Shown here in pieces: positions 1-10,790 of a DNA stretch of 64,000 nucleotides (within the stretch, counting starts at the first letter, position 1; every line of letters begins with the position of its first letter). This DNA comes from Caldanaerobius polysaccharolyticus DSM 13641 (lineage in GTDB: Bacteria > Bacillota > Thermoanaerobacteria > Thermoanaerobacterales > Caldanaerobiaceae), in assembly GCF_000427425.1 (NCBI RefSeq), contig NZ_KE386495.1:450554-514553 (forward strand), given 5' to 3'. The translations under genes were made by a program, and so were the position numbers. The notes beneath the pieces are model-generated. The model ran no database searches and had not been told where the DNA came from. It saw only the letters and a program-made list of their open reading frames with translations.

Positions 1-139
1 CAATATACCTTTGAGTAGGAATAGTAAAATACTCTTCCAGAGGTCTACCATTAACTATTATATTACCTGTGCCAGGGTACATCCTTACCCTCGCCACAGA
101 TGTTTTTCTCCTGCCTACACCGTAATAAGTAAGAGCCAA
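1..139 (-). CDS. rpsI: 30S ribosomal protein S9 (partial, N-terminus)
   Basis: Only the first 46 codons are inside the window; the gene runs off the left edge. The translation has the S9 start pattern [14 protein letters not shown] followed by [12 protein letters not shown]9 is a small-subunit head protein whose tail contacts P-site tRNA. The start is taken as TTG at 139 because GGAGG lies 7 nt upstream and no ATG or GTG is better placed. It follows rplM by 17 nt, the usual rplM-rpsI operon. Confidence 0.93.
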   Translation of the reverse strand, partial: MALTYYGVGRRKTSVARVRMYPGTGNIIVNGRPLEEYFTIPTQRYI

Positions 140-156
140 TATTTTTCCTCCTTCCA

Positions 157-585
157 TTAGAGATCAAGCGGTTCAGGCCTCTGCGCCTGATGGGTATGTT
201 CTGGTCCTCTGTAAATCTTCAGCTTCTTTATCATCTTGTTTGCCAATCTGTTTTTAGGAAGCATCCTCTTAACCGCCAAGTACAACGCCTTTTCAGGATT
301 TTTCTTCATCAACACCTCATAGCTGGTAGTCTTAAAACCACCAGGGTATCCTGTATGGCGTGCGTACACCTTGTCTTTTAACTTATTGCCTGTTAAAACT
401 ATTTTATCAGCGTTAACCACTATTACGTAATCCCCTGTATCCACATTAGGAGTATATACAGGCTTATGTTTGCCCATGAGAATAATAGCAATCCTACTGG
501 CTAGTCTTCCCAATACTTTATCCTTGGCGTCTACTACATACCATTTCTTTTCTATCTCACCGGGTTTCGCCAGATATGTCTTCAA
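157..585 (-). CDS. rplM: 50S ribosomal protein L13
   Basis: The 142-residue product is full length for L13, an early-assembly protein of the large subunit. Family blocks visible are [16 protein letters not shown] near the start, [12 protein letters not shown] in the middle and the MLPKNRLA region toward the end. The ATG is preceded by GAGGAGG. The gene has its own strong promoter at 646-674 and a short leader with a hairpin, and is followed by rpsI, with which it forms a two-gene operon. Confidence 0.97.
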   Translation of the reverse strand: MKTYLAKPGEIEKKWYVVDAKDKVLGRLASRIAIILMGKHKPVYTPNVDTGDYVIVVNADKIVLTGNKLKDKVYARHTGYPGGFKTTSYEVLMKKNPEKALYLAVKRMLPKNRLANKMIKKLKIYRGPEHTHQAQRPEPLDL

Positions 586-609
586 CTCTTTTACCTCCTC
601 ACAGAAAAC

Positions 610-635
610 GTAAAATAAACCGGGGCTAATTTTAC
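610..635 (-). promoter_or_regulatory. rplM leader hairpin (candidate L13 autoregulatory element)
   Basis: In the short rplM leader the transcript can form GUAAAAU paired with AUUUUAC, with a further AGCC/GGUU helix inside. L13 leaders of this kind are known in Firmicutes and are thought to let L13 repress its own mRNA. I see the pairing, but the match to that RNA family is inference. Confidence 0.4.
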
Positions 636-645
636 ACTAAGTTTT

Positions 646-674
646 AGTATAATATATTATAGCATCCATGTCAA
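646..674 (-). promoter_or_regulatory. Promoter of rplM-rpsI
   Basis: TTGACA at 669-674 and TATACT at 646-651 are separated by exactly 17 bp, a near-consensus SigA promoter. The -35 box overlaps the truA stop codon. Transcription would begin near 639, about 55 nt before the rplM start. Confidence 0.8.
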
Positions 675-1405
675 TAAAAAACCTTATAAAGATACAGGCC
701 ATAGGGTGGAACTGTAGGGCCTGCTTTGCTTCTGTCCCTTGAATTTATCACATCTCTAACGTCGCTCCACATCAACTTGCCATTGCCCACCCATATCAAT
801 GTTCCCGTTATTATCCTCACCATATTGTACAAAAAGCCATCTGCTTGGATAACCAGCTCAATTAACTCATCAATCCGATTTAAATCCAAGCGCTTGATCG
901 TCCTCACAGACGACTCCACATTGCTGCCCGCCGCTTTAAAAGCTGAAAAATCATGGGTACCTATAAAAAGCTCTGCGCCCCTCTTCATCGCATCCAGGTC
1001 CAACCGGTATTTATAATGGTATACGCGGTTTTTCAACAGCGCTGAGGGCAGCTCACTGTTGAGTATATAGTACCTATACTCCTTGCCTATCGCGCTTTTT
1101 CTGGCGTGAAAACTGTCGTCTACTTTTTCCGCCGCTTTTACAACGATGTCATCAGGCAACACGCTGTTTAAAGCATAAGGCAGGCGACTAATAGGCACTG
1201 ACGAATTTGACTTAAAATTAGCTACCTGCCCTATGGCATGGACACCAGCATCTGTCCTGCCAGCACCGATTAAGTTCACATCTTCACCTGTTATCTTTTT
1301 TATAGCTTTAAGCATTTCCCCTTGCACGGTTTTAGCGTTTAGCTGGTACTGCCAGCCGTGATAGTGTGTCCCATCATACTCAACGATGAGCTTTATGTTA
1401 CTCAT
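671..1405 (-). CDS. truA: tRNA pseudouridine(38-40) synthase TruA
   Basis: TruA converts uridines 38-40 in the anticodon arm of tRNAs to pseudouridine. The 244-residue product begins with IKLIVEYDGTHYHGWQ and carries the catalytic motif GAGRTDAGVHA with the nucleophile Asp at residue 52. The reading frame stays open 43 codons further upstream, but the ATG at 1405 gives the normal family N-terminus. That ATG overlaps the ecfT stop as ATGA, so it is translationally coupled to the ECF transporter genes, a common Firmicute arrangement. Confidence 0.95.
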   Translation of the reverse strand: MSNIKLIVEYDGTHYHGWQYQLNAKTVQGEMLKAIKKITGEDVNLIGAGRTDAGVHAIGQVANFKSNSSVPISRLPYALNSVLPDDIVVKAAEKVDDSFHARKSAIGKEYRYYILNSELPSALLKNRVYHYKYRLDLDAMKRGAELFIGTHDFSAFKAAGSNVESSVRTIKRLDLNRIDELIELVIQADGFLYNMVRIITGTLIWVGNGKLMWSDVRDVINSRDRSKAGPTVPPYGLYLYKVFY

Positions 1406-2211
1406 ACTCCGACCCCATACCTGTCTAGCACCACTAAAATTATCATGATGCACGTAACGGCAACCGCTCCCCAATCTACTTTGCCTACGCGCAGTTGCCT
1501 CATCCTGGTCCTGTTCTCCCCGCCTCTGTAGCACCTGGCCTCCATCGCCATAGCTAGCTCATCGGCTCTCCTGAAGGCATTTATAAACAAAGGTACCAAT
1601 AAGGGTACCATGGCCTTTGCCCGTTTTACGATGTTCCCGCTCTCAAAGTCAGCGCCTCTGGCCATCTGAGCTTTCATAATCTTGTCGGTTTCATCCAACA
1701 GCGTAGGAATGAACCTCAAAGCAATGGTCATCATCATGGCCAGCTCATGAGCAGGCACACCTATCCGCTTAAAAGGCGACATCAGAAGCTCAATACCATC
1801 AGTCAACATAATAGGAGACGTGGTTAATGTCAGCAGCGATGTACCCACTATGAGGAACAGCAACCTTATGCTCATAAATACAGCCAGGTGCAATCCCTCT
1901 GCTGTCAGCTTTAAAGAACCGTAAGACCATATGACGCGACCTGGTGTCAAAAACATATTTATGGCCATGGTTATAAGCAATATAGCCATAATGGGTTTTA
2001 ATCCCTTGAATATATAACTCAATTTCACCTTAGATATATAAACAGCCAAGGCTATGTAAAGCACTACGTATATATAACCCGTGTAATTTTTAACCATAAA
2101 CAAAACCACAATAAAGACCAAGGACAACAATATCTTAACCCTGGGATCCATCCTGTGAACAGGGGTCTCTCCCGGAATAAACTGACCTATAGTTATATCC
2201 TTAATGGCCAT
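1402..2211 (-). CDS. ecfT: ECF transporter transmembrane component EcfT
   Basis: EcfT is the membrane scaffold that joins the two ATPases to interchangeable vitamin-binding S components. The 269-residue protein has several hydrophobic segments and the two coupling-helix motifs of the family, AQMARGADF and [10 protein letters not shown], which dock into the ATPases. It overlaps ecfA2 by 11 nt and truA by 4 nt. No S component is encoded nearby, as expected for a shared (group II) module whose S proteins are scattered elsewhere. Confidence 0.94.
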   Translation of the reverse strand: MAIKDITIGQFIPGETPVHRMDPRVKILLSLVFIVVLFMVKNYTGYIYVVLYIALAVYISKVKLSYIFKGLKPIMAILLITMAINMFLTPGRVIWSYGSLKLTAEGLHLAVFMSIRLLFLIVGTSLLTLTTSPIMLTDGIELLMSPFKRIGVPAHELAMMMTIALRFIPTLLDETDKIMKAQMARGADFESGNIVKRAKAMVPLLVPLFINAFRRADELAMAMEARCYRGGENRTRMRQLRVGKVDWGAVAVTCIMIILVVLDRYGVGV

Positions 2212-3067
2212 AGCCCCTACTCCTTATGATTTTTATAAGTTCTGCTTTCGCATCGCTTACCGTATACACGTGCTCATTTACATTAAAGCCCCTTGACTTC
2301 AGCTCTTTCATAAGCTGCGTAACCTGGGGAACGCCAAGGCCCATTCCCTTGAGCTCTTCTGACCTAGCAAAAACCTCAGAGGGTTTCCCTATCATAGCTA
2401 CTTTTCCCCTATTCATGACTATTATTCTGTCAGCGTATTCAGCAACGTCTTCCATGCTGTGAGAAACCAACACAATCGTCATCTTTTCTTTATGGTGCAA
2501 TCGCCTTATATTGCCTAATATCTCTTCTCTGCCTTTGGGATCCAACCCCGCCGTGGGTTCATCTAAAATCAATACCTTGGGCTTCATCGCCAGCACGCCC
2601 GCAATGGCTACTCTGCGCTTCTGACCTCCTGATAGCTCAAAGGGCGACTTATCCTTTAAGGCATCATAGTCTAGCTCTACTAGCGACATGGCATACTTTA
2701 CCCTTTTTTCCACTTCTTTTTCATCAAGGCCCATATTAACAGGACCAAAAGCTATATCCTTGTACACCGTCTCTTCAAATAGCTGGTGTTCAGGGTATTG
2801 AAAAACCAATCCTACCTGCTGCCTGATCTTTTTTACATCTACGTTTTTAGATGTTATATCCACCCCATCTACCAGTATCTGGCCAGAAGTGGGCTTTAAA
2901 AGTCCATTCATCTGTTGTATAAGGGTGGATTTGCCCGAACCGGTATGCCCTATAATAGCGATAAATTCACCGTCTTGGATAGTAATGCTTACGCCATCAA
3001 GGGCCACAGATTCAAAAGGCGTTCCCTTGTTATAAACATAGGTTAAATTTTTTATCTCAATCGGCAT
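2201..3067 (-). CDS. ecfA2: ECF transporter ATPase EcfA2
   Basis: This is one of two ATP-binding subunits that power uptake of vitamins through the ECF module. Over 288 residues it shows Walker [10 protein letters not shown] at 40-48, Q-loop Gln90, signature LSGGQ at 145-149 and Walker B LILDE at 166-170, followed by an H-loop VSHSMED. The ABC core is followed by a C-terminal segment ending [10 protein letters not shown]. It overlaps ecfA1 by 16 nt and ecfT by 11 nt, indicating a tightly coupled operon. Confidence 0.94.
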   Translation of the reverse strand: MPIEIKNLTYVYNKGTPFESVALDGVSITIQDGEFIAIIGHTGSGKSTLIQQMNGLLKPTSGQILVDGVDITSKNVDVKKIRQQVGLVFQYPEHQLFEETVYKDIAFGPVNMGLDEKEVEKRVKYAMSLVELDYDALKDKSPFELSGGQKRRVAIAGVLAMKPKVLILDEPTAGLDPKGREEILGNIRRLHHKEKMTIVLVSHSMEDVAEYADRIIVMNRGKVAMIGKPSEVFARSEELKGMGLGVPQVTQLMKELKSRGFNVNEHVYTVSDAKAELIKIIRSRGYGH

Positions 3068-3909
3068 ATCAACTCCACCATTTCTTCCACAGATAATACA
3101 TCTACAGGTATTTCGTAGCCTTCTTTTTTTAGCAAATAAGCCAACTCGGTTACCTGAGGCACATCCAATCCCAGCTTCTTTAGCTCTTCTACGTTTTTAA
3201 AGACTTCCCTTGGGGTACCATGCATGACTATTTTTCCATGGTCCATTACAAACACCCTATCAGAAGCCACAGCCTCATCCATAAAATGAGTTATATTTAT
3301 GACGGTTATACCCTCTTCTTTGTTAAGCTTTTTCACGGTCTTCATGACCTCTTGTCTCCCCACCGGATCCAGCATGGCCGTGGGCTCGTCTAATATGATG
3401 CATTTAGGCCTCATGGCTATTATTCCAGCTATGGCAACCCTTTGCTTTTGTCCCCCTGAAAGGAGGTGTGGAGCCTTTTTTGCGTGTTCCCACATCCCCA
3501 CGGCTTTCAGCGCTTCATCTACCCGTTTCCTGATCTCCTCCGGCGGTACGCCCAGGTTTTCCGGCCCAAATGCCACGTCCTCCTCTACCACTGAAGCCAC
3601 CAGCTGGTTATCAGGGTTTTGAAATACCATTCCCGCTATCTGCCTGACATTCCAGAGCATACGGCCATCTCTGGTGTCTATGCCATCCACCAATACAGTA
3701 CCGGAAGAGGGTATCAAAAGCGCATTGAAATGCTTTGCCAACGTGGATTTACCCGAGCCATTATGCCCTATTATGGCAACGTGTTCTCCCTGTTTTATAT
3801 CTATATTTACGCCGCACAAAGCCGCATCGTTTTCAGGCTGCCCGTCATTGCCGCTATCTCCTCTTGTTTTATAGCTGTATACCACATTTCTGGCAGATAT
3901 TATATTCAA
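3052..3909 (-). CDS. ecfA1: ECF transporter ATPase EcfA1
   Basis: This is the second ATPase of the ECF module and pairs with EcfA2 on the EcfT scaffold. The 285-residue protein has Walker [10 protein letters not shown] at 48-56, LSGGQ at 150-154, Walker B IILDE at 171-175 and ITHFMDE around the switch histidine. The start is TTG at 3909, placed 6 nt after an AGGTG sequence; the ATG at 3913 is in another frame. It is the first gene of ecfA1-ecfA2-ecfT-truA, with a promoter candidate at 3967-3996. Confidence 0.93.
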   Translation of the reverse strand: MNIISARNVVYSYKTRGDSGNDGQPENDAALCGVNIDIKQGEHVAIIGHNGSGKSTLAKHFNALLIPSSGTVLVDGIDTRDGRMLWNVRQIAGMVFQNPDNQLVASVVEEDVAFGPENLGVPPEEIRKRVDEALKAVGMWEHAKKAPHLLSGGQKQRVAIAGIIAMRPKCIILDEPTAMLDPVGRQEVMKTVKKLNKEEGITVINITHFMDEAVASDRVFVMDHGKIVMHGTPREVFKNVEELKKLGLDVPQVTELAYLLKKEGYEIPVDVLSVEEMVELICRLR

Positions 3910-3966
3910 CCATTACACCTCTTACGCTCAATATTATCAGCTTATATAAAACCAAATTTATAATTT

Positions 3967-3996
3967 ATTATAGTATATATCTGCTTAAAATGTAAA
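3967..3996 (-). promoter_or_regulatory. Candidate promoter of ecfA1 operon
   Basis: TTTACA at 3991-3996 and TATAAT at 3967-3972 are 18 bp apart. The -35 box lies just past the rplQ terminator hairpin, so the site could restart transcription for the ECF genes. The -35 box is imperfect. Confidence 0.5.
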
Positions 3997-4026
3997 TAGG
4001 GATTAAGCGATACTTAATCCCTATTT
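3994..4026 (-). terminator. Terminator after rplQ
   Basis: A perfect 14-bp stem, AAATAGGGATTAAG against its complement with a 5-nt loop, begins 2 nt after the rplQ stop. The U-rich tail is short (UUUACAUUUU). It closes the long S10-spc-alpha transcription unit. Confidence 0.72.
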
Positions 4027-4028
4027 GC

Positions 4029-4367
4029 TCATACCAACTCGATTATCGCCATAGGCGCTCCGTCACCGCGCCTGGGCCCTAACTTTATTATCCTAGTATA
4101 TCCCCCTTGCCTGTCAGCGTACTTCGGAGCTATCTCATCAAAGAGGTTTTTGACAACAGTCTCATCGTATATAAAAGCAAGGGCCTGCCTTCTGGCATGG
4201 AGATCTCCTCTTTTCCCTAATGTTATCATCTTTTCAGCAAACTTCCTGGTCTCTTTCGCCCTGGCCTCTGTAGTCACTATTCTTCCATTTTTTAAAAGGC
4301 TCGTGGTGAGATTTCTTAACATCGCCATACGCTGATCGGTAGGACGTCTCAGTTTTCTGTGATACAT
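4029..4367 (-). CDS. rplQ: 50S ribosomal protein L17
   Basis: The 112-residue protein begins [25 protein letters not shown], typical of bacterial L17, which sits near the exit tunnel of the large subunit. It is the last gene of the alpha operon, 4 nt after rpoA, and a terminator follows immediately. Confidence 0.97.
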   Translation of the reverse strand: MYHRKLRRPTDQRMAMLRNLTTSLLKNGRIVTTEARAKETRKFAEKMITLGKRGDLHARRQALAFIYDETVVKNLFDEIAPKYADRQGGYTRIIKLGPRRGDGAPMAIIELV

Positions 4368-4371
4368 CCTG

Positions 4372-5328
4372 TCATCCCTCCTCGCTAGGTTTTAATCTGA
4401 GGCCCAATGCTTCCAATTTTTTCTGCACTTCCTCTAATGACTTCTTTCCCAGGTTTCGAACTTTCATCATCTCTTCTTCGGTCTTTTGCGTCAGCTCGCC
4501 CACGGTGTTTATACCCGCTCGCTTGAGGCAGTTATAAGACCTTACGGACAGATCCAGCTCTTCGATGGGCATGTCAATAAGGTGATTGTCGTCGCGGTCT
4601 TCTTTTTCAACCATTATTTCCATGTTATTTATATGCTCGGACATGGTGACAAAGAGATTTAGGTGTTCTATGAGTATTTTGGAAGCGAGGCTTATAGCCT
4701 CATCTGGCTTAATGCTCCCATTGGTCCAAACTTCTAAAATCAATTTATCATAATCTGTTATCTGACCTACTCGCGCATTTTCAACGTTATAGTTGACTTT
4801 TTTCACAGGGGTAAATATGGAATCTACCGGGATGATCCCTATAGGTTGATCAGGTTGTTTGTTCCTTTCAGCTGTGACATAACCCCTTCCATTGGCTATT
4901 GTCAATTCCATATGAAGTTTAGCGTCTTTCTCCAACGTAGCTATGTGCATATCCGGATAAATTATCTCTAAATCAGCATCGGTTTTTATATCATCCGCGA
5001 CAACTTCTCCTTCTCCTTCCTTGTCTATATACGCGACTATTGGCTTGTCGTCTGACGAATGCAATCTTAAAGCCAGCTGCTTTATGTTGAGTATTATCTC
5101 TGTCACGTCTTCTACAACACCTGGAATCGTAGAAAACTCGTGTAAAACGCCATCGATTTTAATTGAGGTTACGGCCGTACCGGGAAGTGAGGAAAGTAGC
5201 ACTCTCCTGAGAGAATTGCCCAGTGTTATACCATATCCCCTCTCCAGCGGTTCAATGCTAAACATGCCATAGGTGCCTTCCGGGTTCCTGTTAACGCATT
5301 CGATTTTTGGTTTTTCTATTTCTATCAT
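4372..5328 (-). CDS. rpoA: DNA-directed RNA polymerase subunit alpha
   Basis: The alpha subunit nucleates assembly of RNA polymerase and contacts upstream promoter elements and activators. The 318-residue protein has the N-terminal dimerisation domain ([25 protein letters not shown] near residue 27) and a C-terminal domain from about 250 with [22 protein letters not shown] and [10 protein letters not shown]. It lies between rpsD and rplQ in the alpha operon, an order conserved across Firmicutes. Confidence 0.97.
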   Translation of the reverse strand: MIEIEKPKIECVNRNPEGTYGMFSIEPLERGYGITLGNSLRRVLLSSLPGTAVTSIKIDGVLHEFSTIPGVVEDVTEIILNIKQLALRLHSSDDKPIVAYIDKEGEGEVVADDIKTDADLEIIYPDMHIATLEKDAKLHMELTIANGRGYVTAERNKQPDQPIGIIPVDSIFTPVKKVNYNVENARVGQITDYDKLILEVWTNGSIKPDEAISLASKILIEHLNLFVTMSEHINNMEIMVEKEDRDDNHLIDMPIEELDLSVRSYNCLKRAGINTVGELTQKTEEEMMKVRNLGKKSLEEVQKKLEALGLRLKPSEEG

Positions 5329-5391
5329 TTATGAAACCCTCCTAATCCATGTTCTCCCATGTCTAAAACCGAGGGTAACTGCTATTTCACA

Positions 5392-6012
5392 TCATTTAGA
5401 GTAAAGCTCTACAATATAATGCTCTTCAATAGGAATGTCAATGTGTTCTCTCTTGGGCAGTGCTACTACAGTGCCTTCAAAGTTATCTTTGTTCAATTGC
5501 AGCCAATCAGGCACATTTCTATTGGCCTCCAAGTTGTCCTTTATTACTTGCATCTGACGGCTCTTTTCTTTTACAGACACCACATCTCCCACTTTTACTT
5601 CATAAGATGGTATGTCCACTTTTTTACCGTTTACCAATATATGGCCATGCTTGACTATCTGCCTGGCCTGTGCCCTCGATGCCGCAAACCCCAGTCTATA
5701 TACCACGTTATCTAAGCGCCTCTCTAGCATTTGGAGCAGGTTTTCACCTGTTATGCCTTTGCGCCTTTCTGCTTCTTCAAAGTACCTTCTAAACTGTGCC
5801 TCTAAGACACCGTATATGCTCTTGACCTTTTGCTTTTCTCTCAACTGAAGGCCATAGTTTGAAAGCTTCTTTCTGTTCTGGCCATGCTGTCCCGGAGCAT
5901 ACGTGCGCCTTGATACTGGGCACTTATCGGTATAGCACTTATCGCCTTTTAAGAACAACTTCATTCCTTCTCTTCTGCACCTTCTGCATACAGGCTGAAT
6001 ATATCTCGCCAT
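5392..6012 (-). CDS. rpsD: 30S ribosomal protein S4 (zinc-binding form)
   Basis: S4 is a primary 16S rRNA binder that starts small-subunit assembly. The 206-residue protein carries Cys9, Cys12, Cys26 and Cys31 near the start, the zinc-binding C+ version, and an S4 RNA-binding domain around residues 95-160 ([20 protein letters not shown]). It is located between rpsK and rpoA in the alpha operon. Confidence 0.97.
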   Translation of the reverse strand: MARYIQPVCRRCRREGMKLFLKGDKCYTDKCPVSRRTYAPGQHGQNRKKLSNYGLQLREKQKVKSIYGVLEAQFRRYFEEAERRKGITGENLLQMLERRLDNVVYRLGFAASRAQARQIVKHGHILVNGKKVDIPSYEVKVGDVVSVKEKSRQMQVIKDNLEANRNVPDWLQLNKDNFEGTVVALPKREHIDIPIEEHYIVELYSK

Positions 6013-6024
6013 TTCAGCACCTCC

Positions 6025-6417
6025 TTACAATCTTCTTCTTTTAGGCGGCCTGCAACCATTATGGGGAATAGGTGTGACATCTTTTATGGCATTTACTTCA
6101 AGCCCTGCGGCCTGCAACGCTCTTATAGCAGCCTCTCTGCCAGCTCCAGGACCCTTTACGTAAACTTCCACGTTCCTCATCCCCAGATCCATGGCGGCTT
6201 TTGCTGCAGCCTCAGCAGCCATCTGAGCAGCAAAAGGCGTGGACTTCCTTGAACCCTTAAATCCCACCGTTCCAGCGCTAGCCCATGAAACAGCATTTCC
6301 CGCCATGTCCGTCAGGGTCACGATGGTGTTGTTAAACGTAGAGTGAATATGAGCGATACCCTTTTCTACATTTTTTCTGTCGCGCCTTCTCCTAGCCCTT
6401 TTCACATTTTTAGCCAT
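6025..6417 (-). CDS. rpsK: 30S ribosomal protein S11
   Basis: The 130-residue product has the S11 blocks [18 protein letters not shown] and [14 protein letters not shown] and ends with [15 protein letters not shown]11 helps form the platform of the 30S subunit. It follows rpsM by 19 nt in the alpha operon. Confidence 0.97.
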   Translation of the reverse strand: MAKNVKRARRRRDRKNVEKGIAHIHSTFNNTIVTLTDMAGNAVSWASAGTVGFKGSRKSTPFAAQMAAEAAAKAAMDLGMRNVEVYVKGPGAGREAAIRALQAAGLEVNAIKDVTPIPHNGCRPPKRRRL

Positions 6418-6436
6418 TTACTTCCCTCCTCTTATC

Positions 6437-6805
6437 TTACTTCTTTTTCTTAGCCACAGTTCTCTTGGGACCCTTTCTCGTCCTGGCATTAGTCCTGGTC
6501 CTCTGCCCTCGAACAGGCAGCCCTTTGCGGTGGCGGATACCTCTATAACATCCGATATCTATAAGCCGTTTTATATTTGTGGCCACTTCTCTTCTTAGGT
6601 CGCCTTCGACTTTGTACTCATTTTCGATTATTTCCCTTAATTTCCTTTCCTCATCGTCTGTCAAGTCCCGAACGCGGGTATCAGGATTAATCCCGGCTTT
6701 TTCCAGGATTTTTTTAGACGTGGGTCTGCCTATACCGTATATATAAGTCAACCCTATCTCGATCCTCTTGTCCCTGGGCAAATCTATACCTGCAATCCTC
6801 GCCAT
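6437..6805 (-). CDS. rpsM: 30S ribosomal protein S13
   Basis: S13 is in the head of the 30S subunit and contacts tRNA and the 50S subunit. The 122-residue form starts [14 protein letters not shown] and contains the helix-two-turn-helix segment [16 protein letters not shown] and the basic tail [17 protein letters not shown]. The start is the ATG at 6805 because the AAGGAGG ribosome binding site lies inside the slightly longer open frame. Confidence 0.96.
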   Translation of the reverse strand: MARIAGIDLPRDKRIEIGLTYIYGIGRPTSKKILEKAGINPDTRVRDLTDDEERKLREIIENEYKVEGDLRREVATNIKRLIDIGCYRGIRHRKGLPVRGQRTRTNARTRKGPKRTVAKKKK

Positions 6806-6819
6806 ATACGTACCTCCTT

Positions 6820-7168
<349 letters not shown>

Positions 7169-7188
7169 GGAAACTACCTCCCCATTAC

Positions 7189-7473
7189 TCACGCCTTTTT
7201 GAATTTTTCCAAAGCCTTTCTTAAATCAGCATTGGATATCTTTTTACCGCCCAATATCTTATCTCTAATAGCGTCATCGTACTCGTTTGTGCGCAAAAGG
7301 TGTTTTATATTTTTTTTCTTGGGTTTGTCTATTTTCCGCAATTCTCCATCGGCGATATACGCATAACCGCCCTCTACGGCGATCACCACAAAATATCTGC
7401 CGCTATCCCTGCCCATTTTAGATATAACTATCTGGCCAGGACTTAAATCACCGCTGCTATCCATCCAATTCAC
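7189..7473 (-). CDS. KOW domain RNA-binding protein (L14e-like)
   Basis: The 94-residue protein has a KOW-like N-terminal half ([39 protein letters not shown]) and a lysine-rich C-terminal half. A gene of this kind between map and infA is characteristic of clostridia and is usually annotated as L14e/L6e/L27e-like, with a presumed ribosome or RNA-related role. It overlaps map by 17 nt and abuts infA. The exact function is not known to me. Confidence 0.85.
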   Translation of the reverse strand: MNWMDSSGDLSPGQIVISKMGRDSGRYFVVIAVEGGYAYIADGELRKIDKPKKKNIKHLLRTNEYDDAIRDKILGGKKISNADLRKALEKFKKA

Positions 7474-8221
7474 CTGCCAAAACAGTCAATATAACAGGTC
7501 CATCAGCCGTTATAGCTATCGTATTCTCATAATGAGCAGATAACCTTCCATCTACTGTCACCACAGTCCATTGGTTATCAAGAGTGCGCACTTCATAAGT
7601 CCCTTCGTTGACCATGGGCTCAATAGCCAGCGTCATCCCCTCTCTGAGCTTTACTCCTCTGCCTGGCATCCCAAAGTTAGGCACCTGAGGGTCTTCATGC
7701 ATATTCCGCCCTATACCGTGTCCCACATACTCCCTAACCACCGAATAACCGTGAGATTCTACGTATTCTTGTATAGCGTGAGATATATCGTACAACCTGT
7801 AATTGGTATTGGCGTACTCAATGCCTTTAAAAAAGCTGTCTTTTGTCACCTCAATCAACCTCATCGCGGATTCAGAAACATCACCTACAGGAAATGTACG
7901 AGCTGCGTCCCCATGGTAGCCGTTATAAAATACCCCGATGTCCACACTTACAATATCGCCTTCCTGCAACTTTCTCTCACCAGGAATTCCGTGCACTACC
8001 TCATCATTAATAGACACGCATATGTTAGCAGGAAAGCCATTGTAGCCTTTAAAAGAAGGAAGTGCTCCTCTTCGCTTGATATAGTTTTCGGCTATTTCAT
8101 CTAGTTCTGCCGTCTTCATCCCGGGCCTGATTTTTTCTTCAATCAACTGAAGGCACTCAGCTACAATCCTCCCAGCGGCTCTCATCGCTTGAATCTCCCG
8201 GTTTGATTTAATTATAATCAT
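7457..8221 (-). CDS. map: Type I methionine aminopeptidase
   Basis: This enzyme removes the initiator methionine from nascent proteins after deformylation. The 254-residue protein has the full set of catalytic residues: His77, metal ligands Asp94 and Asp105, His168, Glu201 and Glu232, within the blocks [35 protein letters not shown] and AIEPMV. The ATG overlaps the adk stop as ATGA, the conserved secY-adk-map order. Confidence 0.96.
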   Translation of the reverse strand: MIIIKSNREIQAMRAAGRIVAECLQLIEEKIRPGMKTAELDEIAENYIKRRGALPSFKGYNGFPANICVSINDEVVHGIPGERKLQEGDIVSVDIGVFYNGYHGDAARTFPVGDVSESAMRLIEVTKDSFFKGIEYANTNYRLYDISHAIQEYVESHGYSVVREYVGHGIGRNMHEDPQVPNFGMPGRGVKLREGMTLAIEPMVNEGTYEVRTLDNQWTVVTVDGRLSAHYENTIAITADGPVILTVLAGELDG

Positions 8222-8874
8222 TTACCGTCAATGCTCCCCAGTATGCGGCAGATATCTGCAAAAGCTTCGTCTATAGGTTTACTACCGTCTACCTCGTGCA
8301 ACAGCCCTTTTTTGCTGTAATAATCTATTAATGGTCGGGTCTGCTCCTGATATACATCTAACCTCTTTTCAATAGTTTCCCTGGTATCATCTTTTCTCTG
8401 TACCAGATTGGCTCCGCATACGTCGCATTTGCCCTCTTCTTTTGGCGGGATATTTATCAAATGATAAACAGCACCGCACTCAGGGCAAACCCTCCTATAA
8501 ATAACCCTATTTATTAATGTTTCCCTATCTGCGACCATGTTAATCACAGCGTCGATTTTTTTGCCAGCGTTTTTAAGAAAGTCCTCTAACGCATCCGCTT
8601 GCTTGACGGTTCTAGGAAAACCATCCAGCAAAAAACCTTTCTCACAGTCAGGCTTTCCCAGACGATCCTTTACGATCTCCACCACTATTTCATCGGGTAC
8701 CAACTGCCCTTTGTCCATGTACTCTTTTGCCTTATTACCCAGCTCTGTTCCGTTTTTGAGGTTTTCGCGAAATATATCGCCTGTTGAAATATGAGGTATA
8801 TGGTATTTTTCAACTATTTTCGCCGCATGAGTACCTTTGCCAGCACCCGGTGGGCCCATCAATATGACATTCAT
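8218..8874 (-). CDS. adk: Adenylate kinase (zinc-containing long form)
   Basis: Adenylate kinase interconverts AMP, ATP and ADP. The 218-residue protein has the P-loop GPPGAGKGT at 7-15, the AMP-binding block [17 protein letters not shown], and an LID domain with Cys130, Cys133, Cys150 and Cys153, the zinc-binding version common in Gram-positive bacteria and thermophiles. It lies between secY and map. Confidence 0.97.
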   Translation of the reverse strand: MNVILMGPPGAGKGTHAAKIVEKYHIPHISTGDIFRENLKNGTELGNKAKEYMDKGQLVPDEIVVEIVKDRLGKPDCEKGFLLDGFPRTVKQADALEDFLKNAGKKIDAVINMVADRETLINRVIYRRVCPECGAVYHLINIPPKEEGKCDVCGANLVQRKDDTRETIEKRLDVYQEQTRPLIDYYSKKGLLHEVDGSKPIDEAFADICRILGSIDGK

Positions 8875-8883
8875 ATTTTCACC

Positions 8884-10140
8884 TCACTTCAAAAATCCCT
8901 GGTAATGGCGCATTAATAGCTGACCCTCCAGCTGCTTGATAGTATCGATGGCCACGCCTACAGCTATGAGAATCGCTGTGCCACCAAAGGCGATGTTTAA
9001 ACCTGTAGCGCTCATTATCAATATGGGGATAACTGTAATCAAGGCCAGGAAAACCCCGCCCACAAATGTTATTCTATTCAATATCTTGGTTAAATAATCT
9101 GATGTCGGCTTACCAGGTCTTATGCCGGGTATAAAACCACCGTACTGCTTCATGTTGTCGGCGATTTCCACAGGGTTAAAAATTATCGCTGTATAGAAAT
9201 ACGTGAACAATATAATCAATATAAAATCGATCAAGTTATACGCTACCGTATTCCAGTTGAAGTACTTGTTTACAAAGGCAGCAAATGCCGTGTTGGGTAA
9301 AAACGCAGCGATCTGTAAAGGAAATCCTACTATAGACATTCCAAATATTATAGGTATAACGCCTGCTTGAAGCAATCTCATAGGTATATGCGTGGACTGA
9401 CCTCCGTAGACTCTTCGACCTACAGTTCTCTTAGCGTACTGTACAGGTATACGCCTCTGCGCCTCTTGCATACCCACCACAGATATGATTAACAGCAGTA
9501 TAGCGATCCAGAAACCAATTCCACCCATTAAACTGGTGGTGCCTCCGCCCACATATTTAAAAGTGGTCGCAAGCATGCTGGGTATTCTCGCGATTATCCC
9601 AGCAAAAATTATAAGAGAAATACCGTTGCCAATCCCCTTATCAGTAATCTGCTCTCCTAGCCACATGAGAAATGCTGTGCCGGATGTAAGCGTCAAAACT
9701 ATAATCGCCATATTGATAAAACTGGGATTTATGACAGCACCTCTCAAACTAAACGTCAAACCTATTGCCTGTATCAGCGCCAGCAACACTGTCCCGTATC
9801 TGGTGTACTGTGCAATCTTTCTACGCCCCTCTTCTCCTTCCTTGGCTAACTGCTCAAGCCTTGGAATCGCTATCGTCAAGAGCTGAAGTATGATCGAAGA
9901 GTTGACGTAAGGGATAATGCTCATGGCAAATATTGTAAAATCCCTGAATGCACCACCTGATATTATATCAAAAAAGCCTAACAATTGTCCACTTCTCAGG
10001 TAATTTTTTATGATACTCGTATCGATATTAGGGATGGGGATATGAGACCCTGCCCTAAATATCAATAGCATCAACAGCGTGTACAACATGCGCTTTCTCA
10101 AGTCAGGTAATTTCCAGGAGTTAATTAAGGTGGACAGCAA
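8884..10140 (-). CDS. secY: Preprotein translocase subunit SecY
   Basis: SecY forms the protein-conducting channel of the plasma membrane. The 418-residue protein begins LRKRMLYTLLMLLIFRAGSHIPIPNID and has about ten hydrophobic helices, including the plug region GGAFRDFTIFAMSIIPYVNSSI and the loop PVQYAKRTVGRRVYGGQSTHIPMRL. The start is TTG at 10140, directly after the rplO TAG stop, with GAGGTG 6 nt upstream. Confidence 0.96.
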   Translation of the reverse strand: MLSTLINSWKLPDLRKRMLYTLLMLLIFRAGSHIPIPNIDTSIIKNYLRSGQLLGFFDIISGGAFRDFTIFAMSIIPYVNSSIILQLLTIAIPRLEQLAKEGEEGRRKIAQYTRYGTVLLALIQAIGLTFSLRGAVINPSFINMAIIVLTLTSGTAFLMWLGEQITDKGIGNGISLIIFAGIIARIPSMLATTFKYVGGGTTSLMGGIGFWIAILLLIISVVGMQEAQRRIPVQYAKRTVGRRVYGGQSTHIPMRLLQAGVIPIIFGMSIVGFPLQIAAFLPNTAFAAFVNKYFNWNTVAYNLIDFILIILFTYFYTAIIFNPVEIADNMKQYGGFIPGIRPGKPTSDYLTKILNRITFVGGVFLALITVIPILIMSATGLNIAFGGTAILIAVGVAIDTIKQLEGQLLMRHYQGFLK

Positions 10141-10584
10141 CTAAATCACCTCTACCTTTCCCCCAGCTTCCTGGATTTTTCTGATGGCATTTTGTGAAAA
10201 CTTATGAGCCTTTACTGTCAAGTTTTTTGTCAATTCACCGTCGCCCAGTATTTTAACCCCGTCTTTAATGTCTTTTATTATCCTTTTTTCCAACAAAACG
10301 TCAGGCGTAACCAGATCTCCGTCGTTGAATTTATCGTTTAGGGTGTTGACGTTTACAACAGCGTACTCTTTTGCAAAGATATTGACAAATCCTCTCTTGG
10401 GCAACCTCCTATGAAGAGGCATCTGACCTCCTTCAAAGCCGGGTCTTACGCCGCCACCGCTCCTGGCATTCTGCCCTTTATGTCCCCTGGTCGATGTCTT
10501 GCCATGTCCTGAGCCGATACCTCTGCCCACCCTTTTAGGTCTCTTCTTAGAACCCTCCGCTGGCCTCAACTCGTGTAATTGCAC
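10141..10584 (-). CDS. rplO: 50S ribosomal protein L15
   Basis: The 147-residue protein starts [22 protein letters not shown] and has the glycine- and arginine-rich [20 protein letters not shown] stretch and [15 protein letters not shown], diagnostic for L15. It is in the spc operon between rpmD and secY, and its stop abuts the secY start. Confidence 0.97.
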   Translation of the reverse strand: MQLHELRPAEGSKKRPKRVGRGIGSGHGKTSTRGHKGQNARSGGGVRPGFEGGQMPLHRRLPKRGFVNIFAKEYAVVNVNTLNDKFNDGDLVTPDVLLEKRIIKDIKDGVKILGDGELTKNLTVKAHKFSQNAIRKIQEAGGKVEVI

Positions 10585-10597
10585 TCTTCAACACCTC

Positions 10598-10780
10598 CTA
10601 CGCTATTTCTTCCACCTCAACCAGGTGTTTAACCTTATTTACCATGCCTCTGATTACAGGGGTATCTTCTTTGATAACCGTGCTGTGCAATTTGCGCAAT
10701 CCCAACGCCTTTACGGTGTCTATCTGATCATCAGGTCTACCTATCGTGCTTCTAACCAAAGTTATCTTTAACTTGGCCAT
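10598..10780 (-). CDS. rpmD: 50S ribosomal protein L30
   Basis: The 60-residue product, [28 protein letters not shown] onward, is a standard short bacterial L30. The ATG at 10780 is chosen over ATG codons three codons upstream because GAGGTG lies 6 nt before it. The gene sits between rpsE and rplO. Confidence 0.95.
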   Translation of the reverse strand: MAKLKITLVRSTIGRPDDQIDTVKALGLRKLHSTVIKEDTPVIRGMVNKVKHLVEVEEIA

Positions 10781-10790
10781 AATCATCACC

